From assembly GCF_031846515.1 (NCBI RefSeq), contig NZ_JAVRHO010000036.1:1-23970 (forward strand): 23,970 nt of DNA, read 5' to 3'. Origin of the DNA: Autumnicola lenta. GTDB lineage: Bacteria > Bacteroidota > Bacteroidia > Flavobacteriales > Flavobacteriaceae. The notes below the pieces were generated by a model. It had not been told where the DNA came from and did not search any database. It saw only the letters and a list, made by a program, of their open reading frames with translations. Below are positions 15,742 to 23,859 of this stretch, piece after piece (within the stretch, counting starts at the first letter, position 1; each line of letters begins with the position of its first letter). Both the position numbers and the translations under genes were made by a program.

Positions 15742-17373
15742 TTATTTAATAGCCATTACGCTCACGATTACCTGGTAATGAGGATCATGTACGTCCATAT
15801 CCTTTTTATTAATTTCTGGTAATCCCATCCCATAAAGAAATGCACTTGCGACCATAACATTACCATAGGTTTTTACTGAAATATTTTTAGAAGGAAAATA
15901 CTCTTCCATTAGCCGTTGCATAGATGCATCGGTAAATGACCAAAGCCAATATTTACCCCATCCGTCTTGTGCAATATGGCTGATACCTGGTACGGTGATT
16001 AATAAAGTTCCTCCCGGTTTTAAGATTCTATGGCAGGTGGCAATGACCGCCTTAAAATCGTAAATGAGGTGTAGGGTTTGCGTAAGCACAATGCAATCAA
16101 AACTATCTGATGGAATATGCGGGGCATTGCTAAGGTCACCTATAAACGTCGCCTGAGGGTTTGACTCATCGATATGCAAAACATCACTTTTTATAACTGC
16201 ATCACCTCCAAATTCTAAAGTATATGCATTATCACCTATTTCCAATACCCGGCCCTTAATTTGGGACGAATATGCTTTCAGAAAGTTTTCAATATAATAC
16301 CTGTCTAACGGTCCCCCGCGGTCGTATCCAAACCGGGTACTAAAAGGACTTGTACGGTTGAAATCGCCAAGATCAATTTTTTTCACTTTAGGGACTGTCG
16401 GTTTCTTCTTTATTTTATAGAAAATTTTTCTCAGAACATTCATAGGGATCTTTTTATAATTTTTCCTCTTACCCTCATAATCTTCAAAAGGCTGGTTTCT
16501 AAATTTCTTATAAAGGCGTTTATCATATTTCTTTAGGGTTTTTATCTCCTCCCTTTCAAATGAAACTTCTCCAGCATAAAGTTGACCCATTAAATTATCA
16601 TAAACCTTCCTGGAATAATAAGTAGTCCAATAATTTTTCCCTTTTTTATAGGATTCCCTTTCAGTTCTATTCTTAAGATTCTTCTTCTGAAAAGACAATA
16701 CCCGTAAAGCATAATCCATCATTCCGGAATAATTTGCAGACATATTATCATCGTGCTTTCTGTAGACGGCAATTAATTGATTATGATATATAATTGGGAA
16801 TAATCTTGTTATTTGAAGGTACATATCATAATCCTCACAATAACGCAAAGAGGTATTAAAACTAAATTTTTCAAATATCCAATGTTGGTACATTACGGCT
16901 GCATGCATTCCAATAAAATTCCCTAACAGCAATTCACAATAATAGTCATTGGTGATTTCCTGTTGGATGATCCAGGTCTTATCTTCAGGCTCATAATACA
17001 ACTGATAGCCTCCAGCCACAAACGCAGCATTTATATCAGATTTTAAATAACCAATATTACGTTCCAAAGCATTCTCCAGGAGCCAATCGTCGGCATCGAG
17101 AAAAACAAGATACTCCCCTTTGGCATGTTTAATTCCCGTATTCCTGGCTGCGGAAAGCCCCGAATTCTGCTGATAAACATAGCGCACATCTGGAAAGGTA
17201 GCACATACTTCTTTAGTGTTATCAACAGATCCATCGTCGACCATAATGACTTCAAAAAAACGATAAGACTGTGCATAGACACTATCAATTGCTTGTGCCA
17301 GATACTTTGCGTGGTTATAACAGGGAATGATTACTGAAACCAATTGTTGTTCTAAATGGTCGGGTACTGGCAT
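15742..17373 (-). CDS. Glycosyltransferase family 2 / SAM-dependent methyltransferase fusion
   Basis: This 543-aa two-domain protein begins with a GT2 (GT-A) domain at about 10-230: VSVIIPCYNHAKYL, VDDGSVDNT, and LDADDW (91-96) carrying the metal/nucleotide-sugar DXD. A basic linker (about 230-335) leads to a class I methyltransferase domain (about 340-500). That domain has RTSPFSTRFGYDRGGPLDRY, VLEIG (377-381) as SAM motif I, FDCIVLTQTLHLIYD, and HRILKPGGTLLITVPG. It would add a sugar to the growing polysaccharide and methylate a sugar or chain end. Donor, acceptor and methylation site are unknown. The start lies 2 bp after the previous stop. The fusion is intact in one frame with no sign of a frameshift. 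Confidence 0.88.
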   Translation of the reverse strand: MPVPDHLEQQLVSVIIPCYNHAKYLAQAIDSVYAQSYRFFEVIMVDDGSVDNTKEVCATFPDVRYVYQQNSGLSAARNTGIKHAKGEYLVFLDADDWLLENALERNIGYLKSDINAAFVAGGYQLYYEPEDKTWIIQQEITNDYYCELLLGNFIGMHAAVMYQHWIFEKFSFNTSLRYCEDYDMYLQITRLFPIIYHNQLIAVYRKHDDNMSANYSGMMDYALRVLSFQKKNLKNRTERESYKKGKNYWTTYYSRKVYDNLMGQLYAGEVSFEREEIKTLKKYDKRLYKKFRNQPFEDYEGKRKNYKKIPMNVLRKIFYKIKKKPTVPKVKKIDLGDFNRTSPFSTRFGYDRGGPLDRYYIENFLKAYSSQIKGRVLEIGDNAYTLEFGGDAVIKSDVLHIDESNPQATFIGDLSNAPHIPSDSFDCIVLTQTLHLIYDFKAVIATCHRILKPGGTLLITVPGISHIAQDGWGKYWLWSFTDASMQRLMEEYFPSKNISVKTYGNVMVASAFLYGMGLPEINKKDMDVHDPHYQVIVSVMAIK

Positions 17374-17375
17374 GG

Positions 17376-18632
17376 TTAAGGAGCTATTGATGGTCTATTT
17401 TTATTTTCTCTATAAAACCGTATTCCTGAATTGACGCCTCTAAATTCACTCCATAGTGTGCGATAACGAAATTTATATTTGGGAAAACCATTCCTAAGTA
17501 AAAGTAGATAATACCTCATTAGTTCAAAATACAGGTATTTTTTGTAGCCTATTTTTTTATTTTGATCATGCTGTATGAGAACAGAAGCGGAATGCCCACG
17601 CATATAATTAAATAGTTGTTTGTGCAGTTCCTTTAATCCCCTTCGATGTGCATGATACACTATTGCCCTGGGATTATAATAAATGTTCATCTTGTTAGCT
17701 AACATCCTAAACCATATTTCTGAATCACCACTACAGCCCGCTGCACCAACATCCAGCCTGATGTCAAAATAACCAACAACTTCAAGGGCCTTTTTTCTAA
17801 AGGCCATGTTGGCTCCCGCCCCTATCTGCCAGACTTTTGGAGCCCCTGGAGATTTATAAATAAAATCACTATTAAAATGGATATCTTCATAGCCCTTGTT
17901 GAATCCCCAATTTTTTTCAAATATCTGCTGACTTTCGGTTTCGAGTGAGGATGCTATCACCAGGCCTGTTATTGCATCTATTTTTTCATTTAAAAAACTT
18001 TCCCATACGCGATAGCACCACAAGATATTAACACTTACGTCATCATCTGTATAGGCTACTATGGGTGATTTTGCCAATCGGGCACCTGTATTTCGTGCTA
18101 TATCCAGACCTGGACGTGCCTCTTTGCAATAAATAACCTTATTAAATGCCCGCGTGACTACCTTTGTGCGATCATCTGTGGGGGCGTTGTCTACAACGAT
18201 GATCTCTCGTGGCCGGCAAATTTGTTCATTCAAACTATCCAGGCAATGTTTTAAACTCTCGCTACGGTTGCGCGTACAAATTACCACAGAGATATCCACT
18301 TCCTCGGGAATATTTAGCGCTCTGTAAGGAGTAAGTATTTTCTCCGTTAAGCTAAAAAAGACATGAAAGTCTTGGGATTTAGCTGCTTCGTCTATTTGCT
18401 GTACCTGCTTATTATTACCTCCGTAAGCTTTTAACGTAGAAGCTATTATTTCTAAAATAGTTTTAGAAAAATCTGTACAACCTTTATCTTCTATAAAAAG
18501 ATGACCCAGAGGGATATTGTGCCACCAAAAAACGTAGTAATGCCTATTGCCCGCTTCGGGATGTGAAATATGTGCTAAATCCTGTTCGTGCAATTGCACA
18601 TGCTGGATAATGTAAGGAGCTATTTTAGGCAT
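17376..18632 (-). CDS. Glycosyltransferase family 2 protein with an extra N-terminal domain
   Basis: This protein of about 418 aa has an N-terminal segment of about 110 residues (with HYYVFWWHNIPLGHLFIED) that I cannot assign. A GT2 domain follows: VDISVVICTRNRSESL, IIVVDNAPTDD, GLDIARNTGA and YTDDDV, where the DDD is the expected DXD site. Further on, GCSGDSEIWFRML holds an acidic patch where the family's catalytic base usually lies. A longer reading to 18725 would overlap the upstream gene by 83 bp. I prefer the ATG at 18632 (MPKIAPYIIQHV), which leaves a 10-bp gap like its neighbours. The sugar transferred is unknown. Confidence 0.82.
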   Translation of the reverse strand: MPKIAPYIIQHVQLHEQDLAHISHPEAGNRHYYVFWWHNIPLGHLFIEDKGCTDFSKTILEIIASTLKAYGGNNKQVQQIDEAAKSQDFHVFFSLTEKILTPYRALNIPEEVDISVVICTRNRSESLKHCLDSLNEQICRPREIIVVDNAPTDDRTKVVTRAFNKVIYCKEARPGLDIARNTGARLAKSPIVAYTDDDVSVNILWCYRVWESFLNEKIDAITGLVIASSLETESQQIFEKNWGFNKGYEDIHFNSDFIYKSPGAPKVWQIGAGANMAFRKKALEVVGYFDIRLDVGAAGCSGDSEIWFRMLANKMNIYYNPRAIVYHAHRRGLKELHKQLFNYMRGHSASVLIQHDQNKKIGYKKYLYFELMRYYLLLLRNGFPKYKFRYRTLWSEFRGVNSGIRFYRENKNRPSIAP

Positions 18633-18642
18633 AGTTAATAAT

Positions 18643-19650
18643 TTAGGTTTTCCTTCTCTTAAAATACCTTCGGTAAGGGTCGGTCCATATATAAAGTAAA
18701 AGAAGCGCAGTCCTGGAAAGCACATAATTATCCCTGTAGATCCTTAAAATGGTCTTAATTTGATTATAGGCCACTTGTTTATTTTTAGCTATAAACCAGG
18801 CTCTAAAAGTTTCATTTAATATCCAATAGACATAATTTCTTTTGGCAGTTTTCAGCATCTTTCTTTGATCCTTTTTTGGTAAATAGCTAATGATTACCGC
18901 TGTAACTTTTAAGATATCTTTGATATTTTGCCCCGATTGATAACTGCGCCAGGTAATGGAATTTTTATGTTCCCGATACTCAGCCAGAAATTGGGGTGTG
19001 TATGCTGTTTCGTAATTTTTGGCTATCCGGGCCCACATCTCCCAATCTTCACCATAATGTACTAAATAAAAACTTCCCAGTTTTTCATAAATTTCCCTTT
19101 TTACTGTAATAGCTACATATTGCAGACGGGGGAATTCAGCCAGTTTATGGAGCCAATTTTCAAGTGTACAAGGTTCTTTGGCCTCTATACGGGATTGATG
19201 AGAGAAGTTCCCCTCGCTATCTATATGTTCCCAGGCACAAAAGGCAGCTCCGGCTTCAGGGAATTTATCAAAAAGTTTGTTAATTGCTGAATAGTAACCA
19301 TCTTTTACCCGGTCATCGCCATGCAATAAATGGATATATTCCCCTCTGGATCGATTTATACAGGTTTCAAAATTCCTAAGGCTGCCCACATTAACTTGCT
19401 GCTTATAGTAGCTCACGCGCCCTCTTCCCAAGGTCCTTACCAACTCTTCTACGTTAGCATCGGTGCTGCAATCATCTACAACCTCTATCTGCATGAGGGC
19501 TTCACCCATATCCTGTCGTAGAACACTCCCTATGGCTTCAGGCAAATAACTGGAACAATTATATGCGGGGATCATCACGGACCACAATGGGCGGGGAAGC
19601 CCATCGTTAATCGGTGCAATGTAAGGTGGTGATGTAGGTATCCTTTGCAT
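18643..19650 (-). CDS. Glycosyltransferase family 2 protein
   Basis: This 335-aa protein has a GT2 domain at about 22-230: WSVMIPAYNCSSYL, IEVVDDCSTD (about 55-64), NVGSLRNFETCINRSRGEY and HLLHGDDR (107-114), the DXD equivalent. The C-terminal third is helical and basic, with a hydrophobic stretch near the end (TALLLLYIW) that may touch the membrane. It is clearly paralogous to the first gene of the operon (21844-22869); both share MQIEVVDDCSTD and HLLHGDDRV. It lies just downstream of the Wzt-like ATPase gene. Specificity is unknown. Confidence 0.87.
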   Translation of the reverse strand: MQRIPTSPPYIAPINDGLPRPLWSVMIPAYNCSSYLPEAIGSVLRQDMGEALMQIEVVDDCSTDANVEELVRTLGRGRVSYYKQQVNVGSLRNFETCINRSRGEYIHLLHGDDRVKDGYYSAINKLFDKFPEAGAAFCAWEHIDSEGNFSHQSRIEAKEPCTLENWLHKLAEFPRLQYVAITVKREIYEKLGSFYLVHYGEDWEMWARIAKNYETAYTPQFLAEYREHKNSITWRSYQSGQNIKDILKVTAVIISYLPKKDQRKMLKTAKRNYVYWILNETFRAWFIAKNKQVAYNQIKTILRIYRDNYVLSRTALLLLYIWTDPYRRYFKRRKT

Positions 19651-19674
19651 TTTAAATCATTATGTTTTAGCCAT

Positions 19675-20949
19675 TTAACTCAAAATGGTTAAAGGTTTAA
19701 GGATTATAGGGAAATCGGGCCTTACATAGCCCCACCATTTGTCATACCAATTGGTGCTTTCACGATAGTCTGCTATGTCAAACATCAAGCATTCCTGATA
19801 GTTAAAAAGCTCTGATGATGTGTCTTTTGAAAAATGAAGCGTGAACATGTAAGACCCGTTATTTAGAAAATTTCCCGGAATGGTACATTCCCCCTCGATC
19901 ATTCCTTTGGCATATATCTCAGGTTTTGAGGGTATGTCAAATATACACTCCCCCGCCAGAGTAAACAGCAACAGGTCAATAGACAAGACGATATTATCAG
20001 TGGCATTATAAAACCTGAACTTTACTGTTAAGGCAGTCCGAATATCTATTACGCTTAGTGGATCATCAAGATGAGGGAGCAATTCTACATAAACAACCCT
20101 TATCCTATCATTACCAGGTGCTTCCCTCAAGGTCGGAAACTCTTTGATCCAGCTTTTCTTATGCAGTGAGCCGAGATACTCATTAAGTACTGCTTTGGAT
20201 TTTCCCCTCGCGCGAACACTACCTCTATCCAGCCAAATAGCTTGTGAGCAAAGGTTACTGACCGCCTGCAGGTTATGGCTTACAAATATGATTGTGCGGC
20301 CGCTTTGGCAGGAGGCATCATTCATTTTGCCCAAGCATTTCTTCTGAAATTCAGCATCCCCCACTGCCAGTACTTCGTCAACTATAAGGATATCAGGCTC
20401 CAGGTGTGCGGCTACAGCAAAGGCAAGCCTTACATACATTCCCGAAGAATAACGTTTTACCGGAGTATCTATAAAGTTTTCAACCCCGGAAAAATCAACA
20501 ATTTCATCGAATTTTTTTAATATCTCCGCTTTTTTCATCCCGAGGATATGCCCGCTAATGAAAATATTCTCCCGGCCGGTAAGCTCAGAATGGAATCCCG
20601 TACCTACTTCAAGTAAACTGCTGATGCGGCCGCTGCCGCGCACAAGACCCTCTGTGGGCTTTATAATACGCGATAATATTTTTAACAAGGTGGATTTCCC
20701 AGCACCGTTATGGCCAATGATCCCCAATATCTCCCCTTCTTTTAGCTCAAAACTTATATTTTTGAGCGCCCAGATATGATCGTTGGTGTCAATCTTTCTG
20801 CCATCCCTTATCTCCTGGTTTAGATCCTGCTTGTTAAGGATATTTTTTTGCCACCATAACTGCATGTCACGCCGCAGTGAACCCGACCCAATGGTGCCTA
20901 GGTTATAGAGTTTGGAGATATTATCGACCTGTATTACTGTTTTTGACAT
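19675..20949 (-). CDS. Polysaccharide ABC transporter ATP-binding protein (Wzt-like)
   Basis: This 424-aa ATPase partners the permease encoded just upstream to export an undecaprenyl-linked polysaccharide. The nucleotide-binding domain (about 1-262) has Walker A GHNGAGKS (79-86), signature YSSGMYVRLAF (167-177), Walker B ILIVDE (187-192) and the switch histidine in FVSHN (222-226). The C-terminal extension (about 270-424) is rich in beta-strand-like segments, in the position of the carbohydrate-binding domain of Wzt proteins that recognise a finished, often capped, O-antigen chain. Length fits the Wzt form with this domain rather than the short KpsT/TagH form. The start is 6 bp after the permease stop. 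Confidence 0.9.
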   Translation of the reverse strand: MSKTVIQVDNISKLYNLGTIGSGSLRRDMQLWWQKNILNKQDLNQEIRDGRKIDTNDHIWALKNISFELKEGEILGIIGHNGAGKSTLLKILSRIIKPTEGLVRGSGRISSLLEVGTGFHSELTGRENIFISGHILGMKKAEILKKFDEIVDFSGVENFIDTPVKRYSSGMYVRLAFAVAAHLEPDILIVDEVLAVGDAEFQKKCLGKMNDASCQSGRTIIFVSHNLQAVSNLCSQAIWLDRGSVRARGKSKAVLNEYLGSLHKKSWIKEFPTLREAPGNDRIRVVYVELLPHLDDPLSVIDIRTALTVKFRFYNATDNIVLSIDLLLFTLAGECIFDIPSKPEIYAKGMIEGECTIPGNFLNNGSYMFTLHFSKDTSSELFNYQECLMFDIADYRESTNWYDKWWGYVRPDFPIILKPLTILS

Positions 20950-20955
20950 AACTTT

Positions 20956-21822
20956 TTATAAAACGTCCATTAGCTTATCGCTCATCTTATTGAAGAGTAG
21001 GATCCCTAAAAAAACAATTAATACCATAAAACCTGCACTGTACAACAAGTGTAAGTCGTTTAAGCTACCCACGCCTAAAAATGCAAACCTAAAATATTCA
21101 AATAACGAGGATAAAGGATTAAGGTTTACCAACCATCGTACACCTTCCGGAACCATGCTAAGCGAGTAAAAAACGGGACACACAAACATGAGCAGCCGTA
21201 TGATGAGTTGAATTAGAGACATAAGATCCCGGTATTTTGCTGTGAGCACCGAGAAGATAAGCCCCCCGCCAAAACCTATGCCCGCCGTATTTGCAATAAT
21301 TGGAAAAATCAAAAGCATTCGTCCGGCATTAAATTCCACCTGCCCCTTAAATACAAAAAGTAGATAGATTGCAAAAAGCAGAAGCAGTTGGATCCCAAAC
21401 AAGAGCAGCTGAAGCCAGAGAGTAGATAGCGCCACAATGATTCTCGGGAAATACACCTTGCTGAATATCTCTGCATTTTGGGAGAAGGTTTTTGAGATCT
21501 GAAGAAAAACCTCCGAAAACAGAGTCCAAAGTGTAATCCCTATCATATTAAAAAGCAAAGGCGGCACACCATCTGTGGGAACACCAATTATTTTATTGAA
21601 GACCAATACATATGTGACTACGGTGAGCAAAGGCTGCAATAATGCCCAAAAAGGCCCCAGCAGCGTCTGTTGGTATAGTGCCAGAAAATCCTTTCTGGCC
21701 AACTGCACCATCAGGTCTCTATAGGAGTAAAGCTCAACAAATCCAATGTCCCACCACGAGGTTTCGGGCTTGATTTCCCACTCCCATTGCTTCAGCCCAA
21801 GGCCGTTTGATTCCTTATTCAT
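20956..21822 (-). CDS. Polysaccharide ABC transporter permease (Wzm/TagG-like, ABC-2)
   Basis: This 288-aa membrane protein has a cytoplasmic N-terminus of about 45 residues containing YRDLMVQLARKDFLALYQQTLLG. The motif GPFWALLQPLLTVVTYVLVF opens the membrane domain, which continues with about six hydrophobic segments, among them LLLFGIQLLLLFAIYLLFVF and LLIFPIIANTAGIGFGGGL. This is typical of ABC-2 permeases of O-antigen, teichoic-acid and capsule export. With the Wzt-like ATPase it forms the transporter that moves the lipid-linked chain across the inner membrane. It lies between the first glycosyltransferase gene (21 bp gap) and the ATPase gene (6 bp gap). Confidence 0.9.
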   Translation of the reverse strand: MNKESNGLGLKQWEWEIKPETSWWDIGFVELYSYRDLMVQLARKDFLALYQQTLLGPFWALLQPLLTVVTYVLVFNKIIGVPTDGVPPLLFNMIGITLWTLFSEVFLQISKTFSQNAEIFSKVYFPRIIVALSTLWLQLLLFGIQLLLLFAIYLLFVFKGQVEFNAGRMLLIFPIIANTAGIGFGGGLIFSVLTAKYRDLMSLIQLIIRLLMFVCPVFYSLSMVPEGVRWLVNLNPLSSLFEYFRFAFLGVGSLNDLHLLYSAGFMVLIVFLGILLFNKMSDKLMDVL

Positions 21823-21843
21823 TTATTTAAAGTAATCAACAAT

Positions 21844-22869
21844 TCATTTTTTGGAAATATGTTTTCTATTCCGCATTATATGTTCTATCTGCTTATACCT
21901 AAGGCCATACATGGCATAAAAGCGCAGCAACCAAAAGAGAGTAACAAAGTCTCTACTCATGCCCCAGGCGCCATAAGCTTGCCTGAATGCCGCTTTTTTA
22001 TGACAAAGAAGCAACGTATTCGCAACCCTTACCGAAAATTTTGCATGATAGGCATGAGCCTTCTTTCTAATCTTGGATCTTTGGTTTTCGGGTAAATGTT
22101 GTTGGATGATATTTATTACCTTTTTAATGTCCTTTATATTCTGACCGCTAAGATAGCTTTTGTGGCTGATGCCGATCCCATGACCCGCGCGATAGGATGC
22201 TAAACATTTTGGAGAACAAGCCATTGGAAATCTGGACCCTATCCTTGCCCACATCTCCCAATCTTCACCAAAATGAACGGCATAAAAACTTCCCACTGCC
22301 TCATATGTTGAACGTTTAACGACCATGGCCGGGGGCTGAATAAGTTGCTTTACGCCAATCTTATCCATAAAATCAGGTACGATTCCAGGAGCTTCTAACA
22401 TGCTTTTATTAAAAATGGGAACAATTTGGCTTTCATGATCTATATAATGGAAGTTGGTGAAAGCCGCACCGGCCTCCGGATGATCACGAAATAAATTTTC
22501 TATCTCCTCGTAAAAACCACCTTCCACTCTATCATCTCCATGCAATAGATGTACATATTTACCTTTTGAACGGTTGATGCATGTTTCAAAATTTCGTAAG
22601 CTCCCGCGGTTTTCTTTTTGCCTGTAATATCCAACTCTCCCTTTACCAATATGATTGACAAGTTTTTCTACATCTCCATCTGTACTGCAATCATCTACCA
22701 CTTCTATCTGCATAAACTCACTGGAAGGAGCTTGCCGAAGTACGCTTTCCAGAGCTTCGGTGAGGTAATTAATGCAGTTATAAACAGGGATAATTACAGA
22801 CCATACGGGACGCTCTATCTCAGGAAGAGCCAATATGTTTGGAGGGGATTTAGGAATACGCTCGTTCAT
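21844..22869 (-). CDS. Glycosyltransferase family 2 protein
   Basis: This 341-aa protein is the first gene of the polysaccharide operon. Its GT2 domain (about 20-230) has WSVIIPVYNCINYL, IEVVDDCSTD, NRGSLRNFETCINRSKGKY and HLLHGDDRV, the DXD equivalent. AVHFGEDWEMWARIG follows, where the acidic ED fits the usual catalytic-base area. The C-terminal part is basic and helical. It is paralogous to 18643-19650 along its whole length, including SGQNIKDI in the C-terminal part. No Shine-Dalgarno sequence is seen; the ATG at 22869 is the first in the frame. Sugar and acceptor are unknown. Confidence 0.87.
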   Translation of the reverse strand: MNERIPKSPPNILALPEIERPVWSVIIPVYNCINYLTEALESVLRQAPSSEFMQIEVVDDCSTDGDVEKLVNHIGKGRVGYYRQKENRGSLRNFETCINRSKGKYVHLLHGDDRVEGGFYEEIENLFRDHPEAGAAFTNFHYIDHESQIVPIFNKSMLEAPGIVPDFMDKIGVKQLIQPPAMVVKRSTYEAVGSFYAVHFGEDWEMWARIGSRFPMACSPKCLASYRAGHGIGISHKSYLSGQNIKDIKKVINIIQQHLPENQRSKIRKKAHAYHAKFSVRVANTLLLCHKKAAFRQAYGAWGMSRDFVTLFWLLRFYAMYGLRYKQIEHIMRNRKHISKK

Positions 22870-23390
22870 GAATTGGTGAATGTCAGTTATATCTTTAATA
22901 TGTGCAAAAACATATATCCGGGTAAAAAGAATAATTGATCCAATGTTAGAAAGGGATATCCCATTTTAATTAATAAAAAATATTGTCTCTCAATCCCTCA
23001 CTTCTTCTCCTTCTCATTATTAACCAGGAAAACAGCAATAAATATCCAGATCTTTAAACCCTAGAAACGTTTTGATTATTTCGTTCTCAAAATAAAAACT
23101 GTAAACAAAATATTAATTTCTTATGTTAAAGATATGTATAAAATTTAACTTTAAGAGATAGCCAAAAAACAAGTTCAACGCCTTTTTTAGGAAATATACC
23201 CCCCTTTTTAACAGGAAAAACAATAAAATGTTGATCTTTTGATGAGAATAAAATACTTTCATTAGTTCTGTGCATCACGAAAGGAATAATATCAAGCCGA
23301 TTTATGAACAAATTTTTACGTCGTTCTAAACCGTTATATATTTCTATTGTTCATCTATTCTACTCATTTTGAGCCAAAAAGACCTAATGA
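22870..23390. other. A/T-rich intergenic region upstream of the polysaccharide operon
   Basis: About 520 bp with no confident gene. The operon promoter should lie here, but no exact TAnnTTTG is found on the minus strand. The nearest is TATGTTTT at about 22911-22918, without a proper -33. A 10-bp palindrome GGGATATCCC (22953-22962), 84 bp before the first ATG, could be an operator but is short. A minus-strand 61-codon ORF (23126-23311) has no recognisable features and is not called a gene. Confidence 0.5.
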
Positions 23391-23632
23391 TATAGTTGCG
23401 TAAGCAAGCTCAAATATGAGTTTTCCATCTTAGGACTTCCAGAAAATTAATAAGCAATGGTTCCTATGAGAGTTATAAAGAAACGATAATCCTTGAGGAG
23501 AAAAATAGAGAAAGATTACCGCCTGAATCGAAAGAATTATTAGAAGAACTAAGAGCGAATTTAGAAGATCGTAAAATGCAAAATCCTTCCTCTATACATT
23601 ATATTCAATTTTTGCCTGAACATAAGAATTAA
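23391..23632 (+). pseudogene. Frameshifted remnant of an unidentified gene
   Basis: Frame 23391-23450 encodes a run ending KLKYEFSILGLPEN and then a stop. After a one-base frame change, 23447-23632 encodes 61 codons ending in TAA. That second run includes NGSYESYKETIILEEKNRER, LPPESKELLEELRANLEDRK and MQNPSSIHYIQFLPEHKN. The second stretch is hydrophilic, helix-like and protein-like, but has no start codon near its beginning. Together they look like the 3' end of a decayed gene on the plus strand. I do not recognise the family. It could instead be a chance open frame. Confidence 0.4.
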
Positions 23633-23701
23633 AATGATCCTGTAATTACTCTCATTATGGATTAGTTTACACTTCATTTAATATATATCGGCAATATTTT
23701 G

Positions 23702-23769
23702 ATTTGGGCGTACCCTTCGGGCCGGGCTATCCGCGCTACACGGTAGCCGCTCCTATCCCTCACGCAAAA
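23702..23769 (+). repeat. 68-bp GC-rich dispersed repeat (R1), right copy
   Basis: It matches 13818-13885 at 67 of 68 positions in the same orientation, 9884 bp away. Flanking sequences differ at the left edge, so the unit boundary at ATTTGGG is sharp. To the right, a short AGTGA-rich stretch (23770-23790) follows instead of the sequence seen at the left copy. Confidence 0.88.
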
Positions 23770-23859
23770 GAGTGAAGAGTGAGTAGTGAAAAATTCAACT
23801 TAAAGAAAATAATTTCCGTTCTTCAAACTCCTCTTCCCATAGAGCCTGTGAAATTTTAA

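Noticed and set aside
15742..17373. Two separate genes joined by a sequencing error (GT2 and methyltransferase)
   Set aside because: The frame is continuous, with a plausible basic linker of about 100 residues and no internal start with a preceding stop; a true fusion is simpler.
18632..18725. 83-bp overlap between the two glycosyltransferase genes at 17376 and 18643
   Set aside because: An ATG at 18632 begins a sensible N-terminus and leaves a 10-bp gap, matching the spacing of the other genes in the operon.
14719..22869. Mobile element or prophage carrying the polysaccharide genes
   Set aside because: No transposase, integrase, phage gene or tRNA attachment site is visible in or beside the operon; only flanking repeats are seen.
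23126..23311. 61-aa minus-strand ORF
   Set aside because: No motif, no start signals, and biased make-up in A/T-rich DNA; not enough to call a gene.
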